Below, piece after piece: positions 1-7,894 of a stretch of 64,000 bases of DNA. Each line of letters begins with the position of its first letter. Position 1 is the first letter of the stretch. Both the position numbers and the translations under genes were made by a program. This stretch comes from Nocardioides sp. S5 (GTDB taxonomy: Bacteria > Actinomycetota > Actinomycetes > Propionibacteriales > Nocardioidaceae): assembly GCF_017310035.1 (NCBI RefSeq), contig NZ_CP022296.1:4526001-4590000 (forward strand). The letters are read 5' to 3'. The notes under the pieces are model-generated. The model ran no database searches and was not told the origin of the DNA. It saw nothing but the letters and a program-made list of their open reading frames with translations.

Positions 1-681
1 GGACAGCGACTGGCGCGGGCCGTAGACGTTCTGCAGGCGCAGCACCGACAGGCGGGTGTCGTGCGAGCCGGTCCACGCGGCCAGGATCTGCTCCTGGGCG
101 AGCTTGGTGGCGCCGTAGACGTTGATCGGGTTCGGGTGGGTGCCGGCCACGGAGTTCGGCACGTGCGCCGCACCGTCGCCGTGGTCCCACGTCCCGGCCT
201 CGAGCTGCGCGTGGGTGCGCAGGCCCGGCTGGAAGGTGGACCCGTCGGCGTTGCGCCACACGCCCTCGCCGTACACCGCGCGCGAGCTGGTCAGCACGAA
301 GTGCCCGGGAACGTGGCCGGCGCGGGTGAGCGCGTCGAGGAGCTGGGTGGTGCCGACGACGTTGACCATGCCGTGGCGCGTGCTCTCCGACAGCGACTGG
401 GCGGTGCCGGTCTCGGCGGCCAGGTGCACGACGGTGTCGGGACGCAGGTCCGCGACGACGGCGTCGAGGTCCTCGGCGCTCGTGACGTCGCCGATCCTCA
501 GGTCGACGGAGTCGGGGAGGTCGGCCGGCGGCTGCGAGCCCGGGTGGACCTGCGGGTGCAGGTTGTCGAGGACGACCCACTGCTCGGCGGAGTCCGCGAG
601 CTCGCGCGCCAGCGTCGTACCGATGAAGCCGGCGCCGCCGGTGACGAGGACGCGGCCGCCTGCCTGCGATGAAGAGGGCAT
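1..681 (-). CDS. NAD-dependent epimerase/dehydratase, 3' part cut by window edge
   Basis: The reverse strand is open from an ATG at 681 to the window edge and gives 227 residues of an extended short-chain dehydrogenase. Near the N-terminus is the Rossmann motif GGAGFIG. Further on come VVHLAAETG, a serine-rich active-site strand (LTSSRAVYG) and the YGATK form of the YxxxK catalytic pair, so all N-terminal catalytic parts are present. Families of this kind act on nucleotide-sugars (UDP-glucose 4-epimerase type), but the substrate-binding C-terminal half lies outside the window, so the substrate cannot be named. It is divergent from the exporter gene that starts 72 bp away. Confidence 0.85.
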   Translation of the reverse strand, partial: MPSSSQAGGRVLVTGGAGFIGTTLARELADSAEQWVVLDNLHPQVHPGSQPPADLPDSVDLRIGDVTSAEDLDAVVADLRPDTVVHLAAETGTAQSLSESTRHGMVNVVGTTQLLDALTRAGHVPGHFVLTSSRAVYGEGVWRNADGSTFQPGLRTHAQLEAGTWDHGDGAAHVPNSVAGTHPNPINVYGATKLAQEQILAAWTGSHDTRLSVLRLQNVYGPRQSLS

Positions 682-752
682 GGAGGCCAGCCTAGGAGCC
701 ACGGGCCGAAACCCGGATGTCAGCGTGCGCGAGCGGTGACAGACTCCGCCGC

Positions 753-1691
753 ATGAGTCCGGTGTCGCACACGCGCGGACTCGTCGAGGTCGCCGTCGCG
801 AGCGTGCTGTGGGGCACCGGCGGCCTCGCGGTCCAGCTGGTCCGTGAGGTCGAGCCGATGTCGCCGGTGACGATCAGCGCGTGGCGGATGGCGCTGGCCG
901 CCGCGGTCCTGCTCGTCGCCCTCGTGCTCCTGCGTCGCGGTGGCGAGCTGGTCGACCTCGCCCGCACGCAACCGGCGCGACTGCTCGCAGTCGGCGTCGG
1001 GACCGCGGCCTACCAGGGCTTCTACTTCGTCTCCGTCACCCAGGTCGGGGTCGCGGTCTCGACCGTCGTCAGCCTCGGCCTGGCCCCGGTCCTGCTGACC
1101 GTGGCCGAGGCGGTGCGGCACCGTCGGGCCCCCGCGACCGGCCGGCTGGTCGTGCTGGCGGCGGCTCTCGTCGGGCTGCTGCTCGTCAGCGTCGCGGGCC
1201 ACGCGTCCTCGACCGGACCCGATCCCCTGGCAGGCGTGCTGCTCGCGGTCGCGTCCGGGACGACGTACGCCCTGACGACGGTCGCCGGCGGCTCCATCAG
1301 CCGTACGTCGTCACCGCTGGCGCTGACCACCGGCATGACGCTCGTCGGGGCCGCGGTCCTGCTGCCGTGCCTGGCGCTCGTCGACGGGCCGCGGACGACC
1401 GGGGACCCGGCAGCACTGGCGTGGCTGGCCTACCTCGGCGTGCTGACCATGGCGCTGGCCTACGTCCTGCTCTACTCCGGGCTGCGGGTCGTGGCGCCCA
1501 GCACCGCCGTGACCGCCAGCCTCGTCGAGCCCGTCACCGCCGCCGTGGTCGCGGCCGTCGTGCTCCAGGAGGCGCTCGGTCCGGCGGCCGTCGTCGGGAT
1601 CCTGCTCGTGCTCGGCGCGGTCGCCGGGCTGGGCCGTCCGAGCGCGGCCGCGGGCCCGGTGCTCCCCGAGCCACGGCCTACGGGTACTTGA
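753..1691 (+). CDS. EamA/DMT-family membrane transporter
   Basis: This 312-residue protein consists of about ten hydrophobic segments in two similar halves, the usual EamA (drug/metabolite transporter) arrangement. Typical early motifs are SVLWGTGGLAVQ and TISAWRMALAA. The second half begins near GVLLAVASGTTYALTTV and ends with the conserved LVEPVTAAVVAAVVLQE. Family members export metabolites or amino acids across the cytoplasmic membrane, but the substrate cannot be read here. An in-frame upstream GTG would add 12 unlikely residues, so the ATG at 753 was chosen. Its end overlaps the convergent GH16-like gene by 14 nt. Confidence 0.85.
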   Translation: MSPVSHTRGLVEVAVASVLWGTGGLAVQLVREVEPMSPVTISAWRMALAAAVLLVALVLLRRGGELVDLARTQPARLLAVGVGTAAYQGFYFVSVTQVGVAVSTVVSLGLAPVLLTVAEAVRHRRAPATGRLVVLAAALVGLLLVSVAGHASSTGPDPLAGVLLAVASGTTYALTTVAGGSISRTSSPLALTTGMTLVGAAVLLPCLALVDGPRTTGDPAALAWLAYLGVLTMALAYVLLYSGLRVVAPSTAVTASLVEPVTAAVVAAVVLQEALGPAAVVGILLVLGAVAGLGRPSAAAGPVLPEPRPTGT

Positions 1692-2514
1692 CCTCGACGG
1701 TCACCCAGTCGACCAGCATGCTGTGGCGGGTCCCGCCGGGCACCGCGTGCTGGGGCAGCACGTCCTTGTTGGACAGCCGCAGGTGGAAGGGGGCCGCGTT
1801 GCCCGGCACCCGGCGCGCGTCGGGGGTCGAGAGCAGCTCGTAGGCCCGGTTGCCCTGGGTGTCGTCGGCGCTGAAGAACACCGTGTCGCCGCCGATGGTG
1901 AAGTCGGCCGTGTAGTTCCACCAGGCGTGCCACGGCCGGGCGTCGGCCGCGAAGTGCTGGGTCACCGGCCAGAGCTCGGGCGCGCGGCCCGTGGCGGAGC
2001 AGGCGTTGACAGCCGTCTCGGGCGTGTCGTCGTAACAGATGTGCGAGCCCACCTGGACGCCCGTGGGCTTCAGCGGGCCGTAGCTCTCGATCACGTCGAT
2101 CTCGCGCGGGTCGACGCCGTTGGGGTGCTGCACCCAGAAGGCGGTGTAGTTGCTCCCGGTGTCGGGCATCAGCAGGCTGGCCTTGACCCGCACCTGCGTC
2201 CCGGCCGGCAGGGTCCAGCCCGGGTTGGTGCGGAGCTGGGCGAGGTGGCCGACGTCGAGCTGGCCGAGGCCGTTGTGCACGGCGACGCCCGACCCGTTCA
2301 TCGGGTGCCACTGCTCCGGCGTCGTGCCGGCGGCTCCGTCGAAGTTGTCGATGAGGACGTGCTCCCAGCCCCACGAGGGAGCCGGGTCCGAGTCGACGGT
2401 GTCACCCCGCGGGAGCGACGCCCCGGCCGGTGCCGCGCCGAGCAGCGCGGTGACGACGGCGACCAGGGCCACCGCGAGCAGCACGGCCGGACGACCGTGG
2501 ACCTGACGCGACAT
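1678..2514 (-). CDS. Secreted glycoside hydrolase family 16-like protein
   Basis: The 278-residue product begins with a clear signal peptide: RQVHGR, then a hydrophobic run to about residue 28 ending in GAAPAGA. The mature part contains EIDVIE at residues 138-143, which matches the GH16 catalytic motif E-[IV]-D-x-x-E (nucleophile and acid/base glutamates). Flanking beta-sandwich strands rich in Trp and Tyr (YTAFWVQHP, WHAWWNYTADFTI) fit a concanavalin-like fold. GH16 enzymes cut beta-1,3/1,4-glucans or galactans; the substrate here is not known. The start ATG shares one base with the stop of the upstream HelR gene (TGATG), so translation is probably coupled, an odd pairing of functions. Confidence 0.8.
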   Translation of the reverse strand: MSRQVHGRPAVLLAVALVAVVTALLGAAPAGASLPRGDTVDSDPAPSWGWEHVLIDNFDGAAGTTPEQWHPMNGSGVAVHNGLGQLDVGHLAQLRTNPGWTLPAGTQVRVKASLLMPDTGSNYTAFWVQHPNGVDPREIDVIESYGPLKPTGVQVGSHICYDDTPETAVNACSATGRAPELWPVTQHFAADARPWHAWWNYTADFTIGGDTVFFSADDTQGNRAYELLSTPDARRVPGNAAPFHLRLSNKDVLPQHAVPGGTRHSMLVDWVTVEVKYP

Positions 2515-4691
2515 CAACCGACGGTGGTCAGCAGCTGGGTGGCACGGGTGAGCACGACGTAGAGGGTCGCACGGCCCGTGGCGGACTCGTCCTCGATCTC
2601 CTGCGGCGCCACCACGACGATGCCGTCGAACTCCAGGCCCTTGGTGTCGAGGCCGGTCAGCACCACGATGCGGTCCTCGCCGCTGGGCGTGACGCTCGAG
2701 TCGACCGCGGCGCGCGCGCCGGCGGAGTCGGCGGCGTGCTCGGGCCACGACGCCAGCCAGGCGTTGACCTCCGAGCGGCGCGCCGCCGGCACCACGATCC
2801 CCACGGTGCCCTCGACCCGCGCCGCCGTCGAGGTGACGGCCTCGCGCACGGCGGCCTCGAGGTCGTCGACCGGGCCGACCACCCGCGGCTCCTCGCCCGT
2901 GCGGCGTACGGCGTCGGGGAGGTCGGCGTCGAGGCCCACGCGGCGGGCGTAGTCGGCGGCGAAGGAGTAGATCTCCGCGGAGTTGCGGTAGTTGGTGGAC
3001 AGGTGGAACTCGTGGAGCTCCTTGCCCTCGAGCGCCTCGGCACGGGCGGTGGCCGCCTCGGGGGCGTCGGGCCACGACGACTGCGCCGGGTCGCCGACGA
3101 TCGTCCAGCTCGCGGCGCGTCCGCGGCGCCCGACCATGCGCCACTGCATCGGCGTCAGGTCCTGCGCCTCGTCGATGAGCACGTGGGCGTAGCCGTCGTC
3201 CTCGATGCGGTGGGTCGGGGCCGACCAGGCCAGGCCGCCGGGGGCGTACTCGCGCTCGGAGATCGTGGTGAGCTCCTGGAGGTCGACCCCGCCCTCCAGC
3301 AGGCCGGTCTCGTCGAGGTCGCGCTCGTCGTCGCTGCGCTGCGGCACGTCGCCGAGGGCGTAGCGCAGCTCGTCGAGCAGCGGCACGTCCTCGATCGACA
3401 GCCCGCCCGAGGACCAGGACTTGGCCAGCAGTAGCTGCTCCTCGCGGCTGACCACGCCCTCGCCGACGCGGGACAGGAACTCCGGGTCGCGCAGCCAGCC
3501 GAAGACCGTCGTGGCGTCGAGCGGCGGCCACCAGGCGGTGGCGAACTCGACGAAGCCCGCGTGGCCGAGCATGTCGTCGTCAAAGGCCTCGCGCCCCCGC
3601 TCCTTGCCGCGCTCGCCGGTGACCTGGCGCCACATCGCGTCGAGCAGGGTCTTCGCGACGCGGGGCAGCTGGCGGTTGCGTCGACCCTGCGACATCAGCT
3701 GGCGGCGCAGCCGCCCGAGCACGCCCGGGTCGAGGACGATCGTGTCGTCGCGCCAGTAGATGCGGAAGCTCGTCGGGGCGCCGGGGGCGTGCTGGCGCGC
3801 GGTGCGTCGCAGCAGCTCGGCCATCCGGGTCGCGCCCTTGATGTCGGCGACGGCCGGCTCGTCGTGGCGCGTCGCGCGGATCCCGCCGACGACCTCGCCG
3901 AGCGAGCGCAACGCGACCGCGGTCTCGCCGAGGCTGGGCAGCACCCGCTCGATGTAGCGCATGAAGACGCCGCTCGGGCCGACGACGAGCACGCCGCCAC
4001 CCTCGTAGCGGCGGCGGTCGTTGTAGAGCAGGAAGGCCGCGCGGTGCAGCGCCACGACCGTCTTGCCGGTGCCGGGGCCGCCGGAGATCGACACGACGCC
4101 CTTGCCCGGCGCGCGGATCGCCTGGTCCTGCTCGGCCTGGATGGTCGCGACGATCGAGTGCATGGAGCGGTCGCGGGCCCGGGAGAGCTGCGCCATGAGC
4201 GCGCCCTCGCCGACGATCGGCAGGTCCGTCTCGGCCTGGTCGTCGAGCAGCTCGTCCTCGACGCCGACGACCGTGCGGTGCAGCGAGCGCAGCACGCGGC
4301 GGCGTACGACGCCCAGCGGGGTCGCCGCGGTGGCCTGGTAGAACACGCCGGCAGCCGGCGCGCGCCAGTCGATGAGCAGCACGTCGCGCTCGGCGTTGCG
4401 CACGCCGATGCGGCCGATGTAGCGCGGCAGGGTGTCGATCGACGGGTCAAGGTCGAGGCGGCCGAAGACCAGCCCCTCGTGGGCGGCGTCGAGCTGGGCG
4501 ATGCGCTTGGCGGCCTGGAAGACCATCGCGTCGCGCTCGACGAGGCCGCCCTCGTGCTCCAGCCTGCCGCGGTTGCGCCCCTCGGTCGCCAGCGCGCGGG
4601 CGTTCACCATCGACGCCTCGAGCTGGACGTAGACCTCGTCGACGTAGTCCTGCTCAGCCGCGATCTCCCGCGCTTCGAGCTCCTCGCTCAA
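2514..4691 (-). CDS. helR: HelR/HelD-like RNA polymerase recycling motor ATPase (UvrD-type)
   Basis: This 725-residue superfamily 1 helicase-like ATPase has Walker A GGPGTGKT at residues 204-211, Walker B/motif II in HVLIDEAQDLTPMQW, motif III-like TIVGDPAQSSW and later UvrD-type motifs (STNYRNS, VVLTGLDTKGLEFD). The roughly 190-residue N-terminal section before Walker A, starting with a charged helical pair, is the HelD/HelR layout, in which that arm enters RNA polymerase. Such proteins remove stalled polymerase from DNA, and actinobacterial HelR also displaces rifamycins. The TTG at 4691 was chosen because GAGGAGCGGGAG lies just upstream and the nearby ATG runs into a stop. It overlaps the GH16-like gene by one base. 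Confidence 0.85.
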   Translation of the reverse strand: MSEELEAREIAAEQDYVDEVYVQLEASMVNARALATEGRNRGRLEHEGGLVERDAMVFQAAKRIAQLDAAHEGLVFGRLDLDPSIDTLPRYIGRIGVRNAERDVLLIDWRAPAAGVFYQATAATPLGVVRRRVLRSLHRTVVGVEDELLDDQAETDLPIVGEGALMAQLSRARDRSMHSIVATIQAEQDQAIRAPGKGVVSISGGPGTGKTVVALHRAAFLLYNDRRRYEGGGVLVVGPSGVFMRYIERVLPSLGETAVALRSLGEVVGGIRATRHDEPAVADIKGATRMAELLRRTARQHAPGAPTSFRIYWRDDTIVLDPGVLGRLRRQLMSQGRRNRQLPRVAKTLLDAMWRQVTGERGKERGREAFDDDMLGHAGFVEFATAWWPPLDATTVFGWLRDPEFLSRVGEGVVSREEQLLLAKSWSSGGLSIEDVPLLDELRYALGDVPQRSDDERDLDETGLLEGGVDLQELTTISEREYAPGGLAWSAPTHRIEDDGYAHVLIDEAQDLTPMQWRMVGRRGRAASWTIVGDPAQSSWPDAPEAATARAEALEGKELHEFHLSTNYRNSAEIYSFAADYARRVGLDADLPDAVRRTGEEPRVVGPVDDLEAAVREAVTSTAARVEGTVGIVVPAARRSEVNAWLASWPEHAADSAGARAAVDSSVTPSGEDRIVVLTGLDTKGLEFDGIVVVAPQEIEDESATGRATLYVVLTRATQLLTTVG

Positions 4692-4729
4692 CTCCCGCTC
4701 CTCATCCCCCGATGAACTGCTGCCGACCG

Positions 4730-4746
4730 TTCCGGGCAGACCGGAA
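4730..4746. promoter_or_regulatory. Dyad TTCCGG-N5-CCGGAA in the helR / 4850 divergent region
   Basis: A perfect 6-bp inverted repeat with a 5-bp spacer lies about 40 bp upstream of the helR start, in the 158-bp divergent region. It could be a repressor or activator site. The rifamycin-associated element known from helR and other rifamycin-response genes was looked for and not recognised. Confidence 0.35.
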
Positions 4747-4849
4747 AGCGTACCGGCGAGCCGACCTCATCGCCGACTTCCCACGCATCCGCGGAACCCT
4801 GCGGGCGGCACGGACGTCAGGTTGGATGGGACGTGTGCGAGGAGGAGCG

Positions 4850-5830
4850 ATGCCGCAGGACGCCGTACGCCGTCGGCGCCGGGGCGCAGCAGCGCTCGCC
4901 GCGCTGACTGCCGTGCTGGCGGTGGCCGGCACGTTCGCGGTGCCACGACTGCTCACCGACGACGCGCCCCCCGCCCCGGGCCCGGACGCTGCATGCGTGG
5001 AGTCCCCCGACGCGCCGGTCGAGCAGATCGGTGAGCAGGCCGCGACCTGGGTGCGCTTCTGCCCCCTGGCCGAGGAGGGCGCCACCCAGCGGCTGCGGCA
5101 CCCGCAGGGGGCGGTCACGGGCGACCTGGCCACCACCGTGGCTGCCGGGCTGTGGGAGGCGCAGGTCGAGCGTCCTGTGTGCATGCCGGACGAGCCGACC
5201 AGGCGTCCGACCGGGCTCTTCCGCATCGAGGTGGGGCTCGCGGACGGTCGCGTCGCCGAGCTCGCCGGCGACACCGGCTGCAGCACCCGCGACGAGGTGC
5301 TCTTCCGCCAGCTCGAGACGACGCTGCTGATGGATGCGGCCGGCGTCGCCGGACCTGCGCAGCCGTCGTCCGCGCCCGTCACCTGTCCCGCCCGCTTCAC
5401 CACCACGGCGACGAACGCCGACGGGGAGTCGTCGGAGCTCCTGGTGGAGACCGCCGACGCGCCGTGGCGGTCGACCGTCCCGCTCCTCCCCCTGCCCGCA
5501 GCGGCGGCCGACGTCTGCGCCTACCGCGGGGTCGGCGCGCGGCGCGACCTGGTCGGGCAGTGGCGGGTCACCGCGCCGGCGGCGGAGTCCGTCCGCTCGG
5601 CCGCGACCACCGAGGTCCGCCGCGGCGCGATGACGGACTGCCCGCTCGACCCCACCGCGACGTCGTACGTCGTCGTCCTCACCGACGTGACCGGCACGGC
5701 GCGCACGCTCGCCCTCGACCTGACGGTGTGCGCCACCCTCCAGGCGGCGGTCGGCGCCCCGGCCGTCGACACCTATCTCGGCCTCGCCACGCCGACGCTC
5801 GTGCGCCTCGTCGCCGGCAGCCGCGGCTGA
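4850..5830 (+). CDS. Membrane-anchored secreted protein of unknown function
   Basis: I do not recognise a family for this 326-residue protein. It starts with arginines (DAVRRRRRG) followed by one hydrophobic segment (about residues 13-33), so it is probably anchored in the membrane with the rest outside the cell. The outer part has two similar halves, each with spaced cysteines (ACVESPDAPV, TGCSTRDE, VTCPARF, DVCAYRG, TDCPLD, TVCATL). This suggests disulfide-bonded repeats. The ATG at 4850 has a good ribosome binding site (GAGGAG, 4840-4847), while upstream in-frame starts give an unlikely basic extension. It is divergent from helR and convergent with the next gene. Confidence 0.7.
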   Translation: MPQDAVRRRRRGAAALAALTAVLAVAGTFAVPRLLTDDAPPAPGPDAACVESPDAPVEQIGEQAATWVRFCPLAEEGATQRLRHPQGAVTGDLATTVAAGLWEAQVERPVCMPDEPTRRPTGLFRIEVGLADGRVAELAGDTGCSTRDEVLFRQLETTLLMDAAGVAGPAQPSSAPVTCPARFTTTATNADGESSELLVETADAPWRSTVPLLPLPAAAADVCAYRGVGARRDLVGQWRVTAPAAESVRSAATTEVRRGAMTDCPLDPTATSYVVVLTDVTGTARTLALDLTVCATLQAAVGAPAVDTYLGLATPTLVRLVAGSRG

Positions 5831-5839
5831 TCGGCCCGG

Positions 5840-6268
5840 TCAGCCCACCAGCAGCAGCGCGCCGGCCACGCAGACGACCGCGCCGAGCGTGCGGACCCGG
5901 TCGGCGCGGTCGAGCCGACGCATCAGCGCCGCCCGGTCCTCGGGCGGGGCCGACGACAGCCGACCGTGGGTCGGCGCGGCCACTGCGGCCGTCGTGGCGA
6001 CCGCCAGCAGCCCGCCGGCGACGGCCACCCACGTGCCCACCTCGGCCGGGTCCGCGAGCGCGGTCCAGCCGAGCACCAGCACGAGCGGCGGGTAGACCAG
6101 CGCGACCACCGGTGTGATCCGGCGCGAGTGCCGGTCGTGCGCCACGGTCCACGCCTCGCGCGGCACGTCGCCGAGCGCGGGGTAGACGACGAGGTCGACG
6201 GTGAGCTGGAAGCCCAGGTGGGCGGCGGCGACGAGCAGCAGCCAGGGCGCGGGCTCGGCCAGGCTCAT
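5840..6268 (-). CDS. Small integral membrane protein
   Basis: The 142 residues form four hydrophobic segments: about 8-26, 52-70, 79-97 and the C-terminal 126-141. An Asp-Tyr-Pro patch (VDLVVYPALGDVP) near the first loop and a basic stretch HDRHSRRI are visible. The pattern resembles small DUF1772/anthrone-oxygenase-like membrane proteins, but that is only a likeness. It overlaps the upstream short-chain dehydrogenase gene by 4 nt (ATGA), so the two are translated together and may work on the same compound. Confidence 0.7.
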   Translation of the reverse strand: MSLAEPAPWLLLVAAAHLGFQLTVDLVVYPALGDVPREAWTVAHDRHSRRITPVVALVYPPLVLVLGWTALADPAEVGTWVAVAGGLLAVATTAAVAAPTHGRLSSAPPEDRAALMRRLDRADRVRTLGAVVCVAGALLLVG

Positions 6269-6981
6269 CGAGCAGGCGTCCCGAAGGCGTCCGCGCCGAG
6301 GTCGTGCTCGCCGGCGGCGAGGGCGTCGACGATGCGGCGCGCCACGTCGGCCGGGTCCAGGCCGGCCGGCAGCCCGGGCGCCTCGCCGGACAGCGGCCGC
6401 TCGGCCAGGCCGGTCTCGGTGTGCGGCGGGCGCACGTCGTAGACGTCGACGCGGCTGCGACGCAGCTCGGTGCGCAGCGCGGTCGCGGCGGCGCTCAGCG
6501 CGGCCTTGCTGGCGGAGTAGGCCGCCATCCGCGGCATCGGGCGCTCGGCCACGACGGCGCTGAGCTGGAGCACGAAGCCCTGCGACTCCTCGAGCAGCGG
6601 CACCACGCGGCGCAGCAGGAAGAGCGGCCCCACGACGTTGGTGAGGAACAGCTCCTCCACGACCTCGTCGGGGGTGTCGACCAGCGCGCCGAAGGCCACG
6701 ACCCCGGCCGCGTTGACCAGGCCGTCGAGGCCGCCGAGGTGCTCGCGGGCGGCGGCAGCGACCGCGTCACCGGCGCCCGCGTCGCCGAGGTCGGCCACGA
6801 CCGGCACGCCCAGGCCCAGCGCCGCGAGGCGCTCGGCGTCGCGGCCCACCACCAGCAGCCGCGCGCCGCGGCGGTCGAGCTCGGCGGCCACGAGCGATCC
6901 GAGGGCGCCCGTGGCGCCGACGACCGCGATCCGGGCGCCGTCGATCTCGCGGGTCCTGCCGGGGCGCTGCTGGGTGTCCAC
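6265..6981 (-). CDS. Short-chain dehydrogenase/reductase (SDR)
   Basis: This 238-residue classical SDR has a cofactor motif of the GxxxGxG class (VVGATGALGSLVA), the NAG-type strand LVNAAGV, the catalytic serine in LQLSAVVAE and YSASK (Tyr and Lys of the catalytic tetrad). An arginine after the second strand (VVGRD) slightly favours NADP(H). Family members oxidise alcohols or reduce ketones in the cytoplasm; the substrate is unknown. It lies 82 bp downstream of the enoyl-CoA hydratase gene on the same strand, and its stop overlaps the start of the small membrane protein, so all three may be one transcript. Confidence 0.88.
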   Translation of the reverse strand: MDTQQRPGRTREIDGARIAVVGATGALGSLVAAELDRRGARLLVVGRDAERLAALGLGVPVVADLGDAGAGDAVAAAAREHLGGLDGLVNAAGVVAFGALVDTPDEVVEELFLTNVVGPLFLLRRVVPLLEESQGFVLQLSAVVAERPMPRMAAYSASKAALSAAATALRTELRRSRVDVYDVRPPHTETGLAERPLSGEAPGLPAGLDPADVARRIVDALAAGEHDLGADAFGTPAR

Positions 6982-7063
6982 ACGCTTCTCCTTCGCCGGG
7001 GGTGTCAGGAGGTTCTCGCCGCAAGGCCTCCGTCCGGATGCAGCGCAGCTCGGTTCCTCGGCG

Positions 7064-7828
7064 CTACTTCCGGCTGAGGAAGGCCGTCATCGCCTCGCGC
7101 GCCTCGTCGCTGGCGAAGAGCCGCGCACTGGTCGTGGCCATCTCCTCGCCGAGCGCGTCGATGCGCGCCACGAGGTCGCGGTTGAGGATCCGCTTGGACT
7201 CCCGCAGCCCCTGCGCGGCACCGGTGGCCAGGCTCGCGCACACCGCGGCCACCTCCTCGTCGAGGCGCTCGGCCGGCACCGCCTTCGTGACCAGGCCGTA
7301 CGCCGCCGCCTCGGCGCCGGTGAACACCTCGCCGCCCAGCGTGGTGAGGGCTGCGGCGCGCGGGTTCATCCGGTGGTGCACGGTGAGGCTGATGATCGCC
7401 GCCGCCAGGCCGAGCTTGACCTCGGTGAGCGCGAAGGTCGCGTCGTCGGCGCTGATCGCGATGTCGGCCGCGGCGATGATGCCGATGCCGCCGGCGCGCA
7501 CGGCTCCGAGGTTCTTCGTCACGACCGGCTTGTCGAGCGTGGTGACGAGGCGCTGCAGGTCGACGATGCGGCGGGCGCCGACCTCCATGCCCTCGGTGGT
7601 CGCCTCCGCCAGGTCCGCCCCGGAGCAGAACACCTTGCCGGAGCTCTGCACCAGCACCACGCGTACGTCGTCGTCGGCGCCGGCCCGCTCGAGGTGGGCG
7701 AACAGCTCGGTGACGAGCTGGCGGCTGAGCGCGTTGCGGTTGGCCGGGCTGTCGAGGGTGAGGGTCGCGACGGCGTCGGAGACGTCGTAGTGGACCAGTT
7801 CGGCGGGCGCGTCGGTCATGGCGGTCAT
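7064..7828 (-). CDS. Enoyl-CoA hydratase/isomerase family protein
   Basis: The 254-residue crotonase-fold protein shows the CoA-binding/oxyanion region GKVFCSGADL and the second oxyanion strand VRAGGIGIIAAADIAI. The usual second catalytic glutamate position reads FALTEVKLGL. The C-terminus (RLFASDEAREAMTAFLSRK) is the standard helical hook. It resembles methylglutaconyl-CoA or general enoyl-CoA hydratases, but the sequence does not decide which. Two ATGs compete, 7828 and 7819; the second is better spaced from GGCAGG. Its promoter region is shared with the divergent, probably SigK-controlled oxidoreductase. Confidence 0.88.
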   Translation of the reverse strand: MTAMTDAPAELVHYDVSDAVATLTLDSPANRNALSRQLVTELFAHLERAGADDDVRVVLVQSSGKVFCSGADLAEATTEGMEVGARRIVDLQRLVTTLDKPVVTKNLGAVRAGGIGIIAAADIAISADDATFALTEVKLGLAAAIISLTVHHRMNPRAAALTTLGGEVFTGAEAAAYGLVTKAVPAERLDEEVAAVCASLATGAAQGLRESKRILNRDLVARIDALGEEMATTSARLFASDEAREAMTAFLSRK

Positions 7829-7860
7829 CCTGCCGCAACCGTCGCTCGCCCGGCGTCACC

Positions 7861-7887
7861 CCATCCGTGGCGCCCTCGGCTCCGAAC
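7861..7887 (+). promoter_or_regulatory. SigK-type promoter, CCATCC-N15-CCGAAC
   Basis: CCATCC at 7861-7866 and CCGAAC at 7882-7887 are separated by 15 bp and lie 7 bp before the ATG at 7895. They match, as I recall it, the -35/-10 pair of mycobacterial SigK promoters. The same pair with the same spacing is upstream of the fasciclin gene at 9584. The transcript would start at or next to the ATG, so it would be leaderless. Confidence 0.6.
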
Positions 7888-7894
7888 ACCTCCC

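Noticed and set aside
4692..4849. Rifamycin-associated element upstream of helR
   Set aside because: No inverted GGGGCTT...AAGCCCC-like sequence is present; only an unrelated TTCCGG dyad was found.
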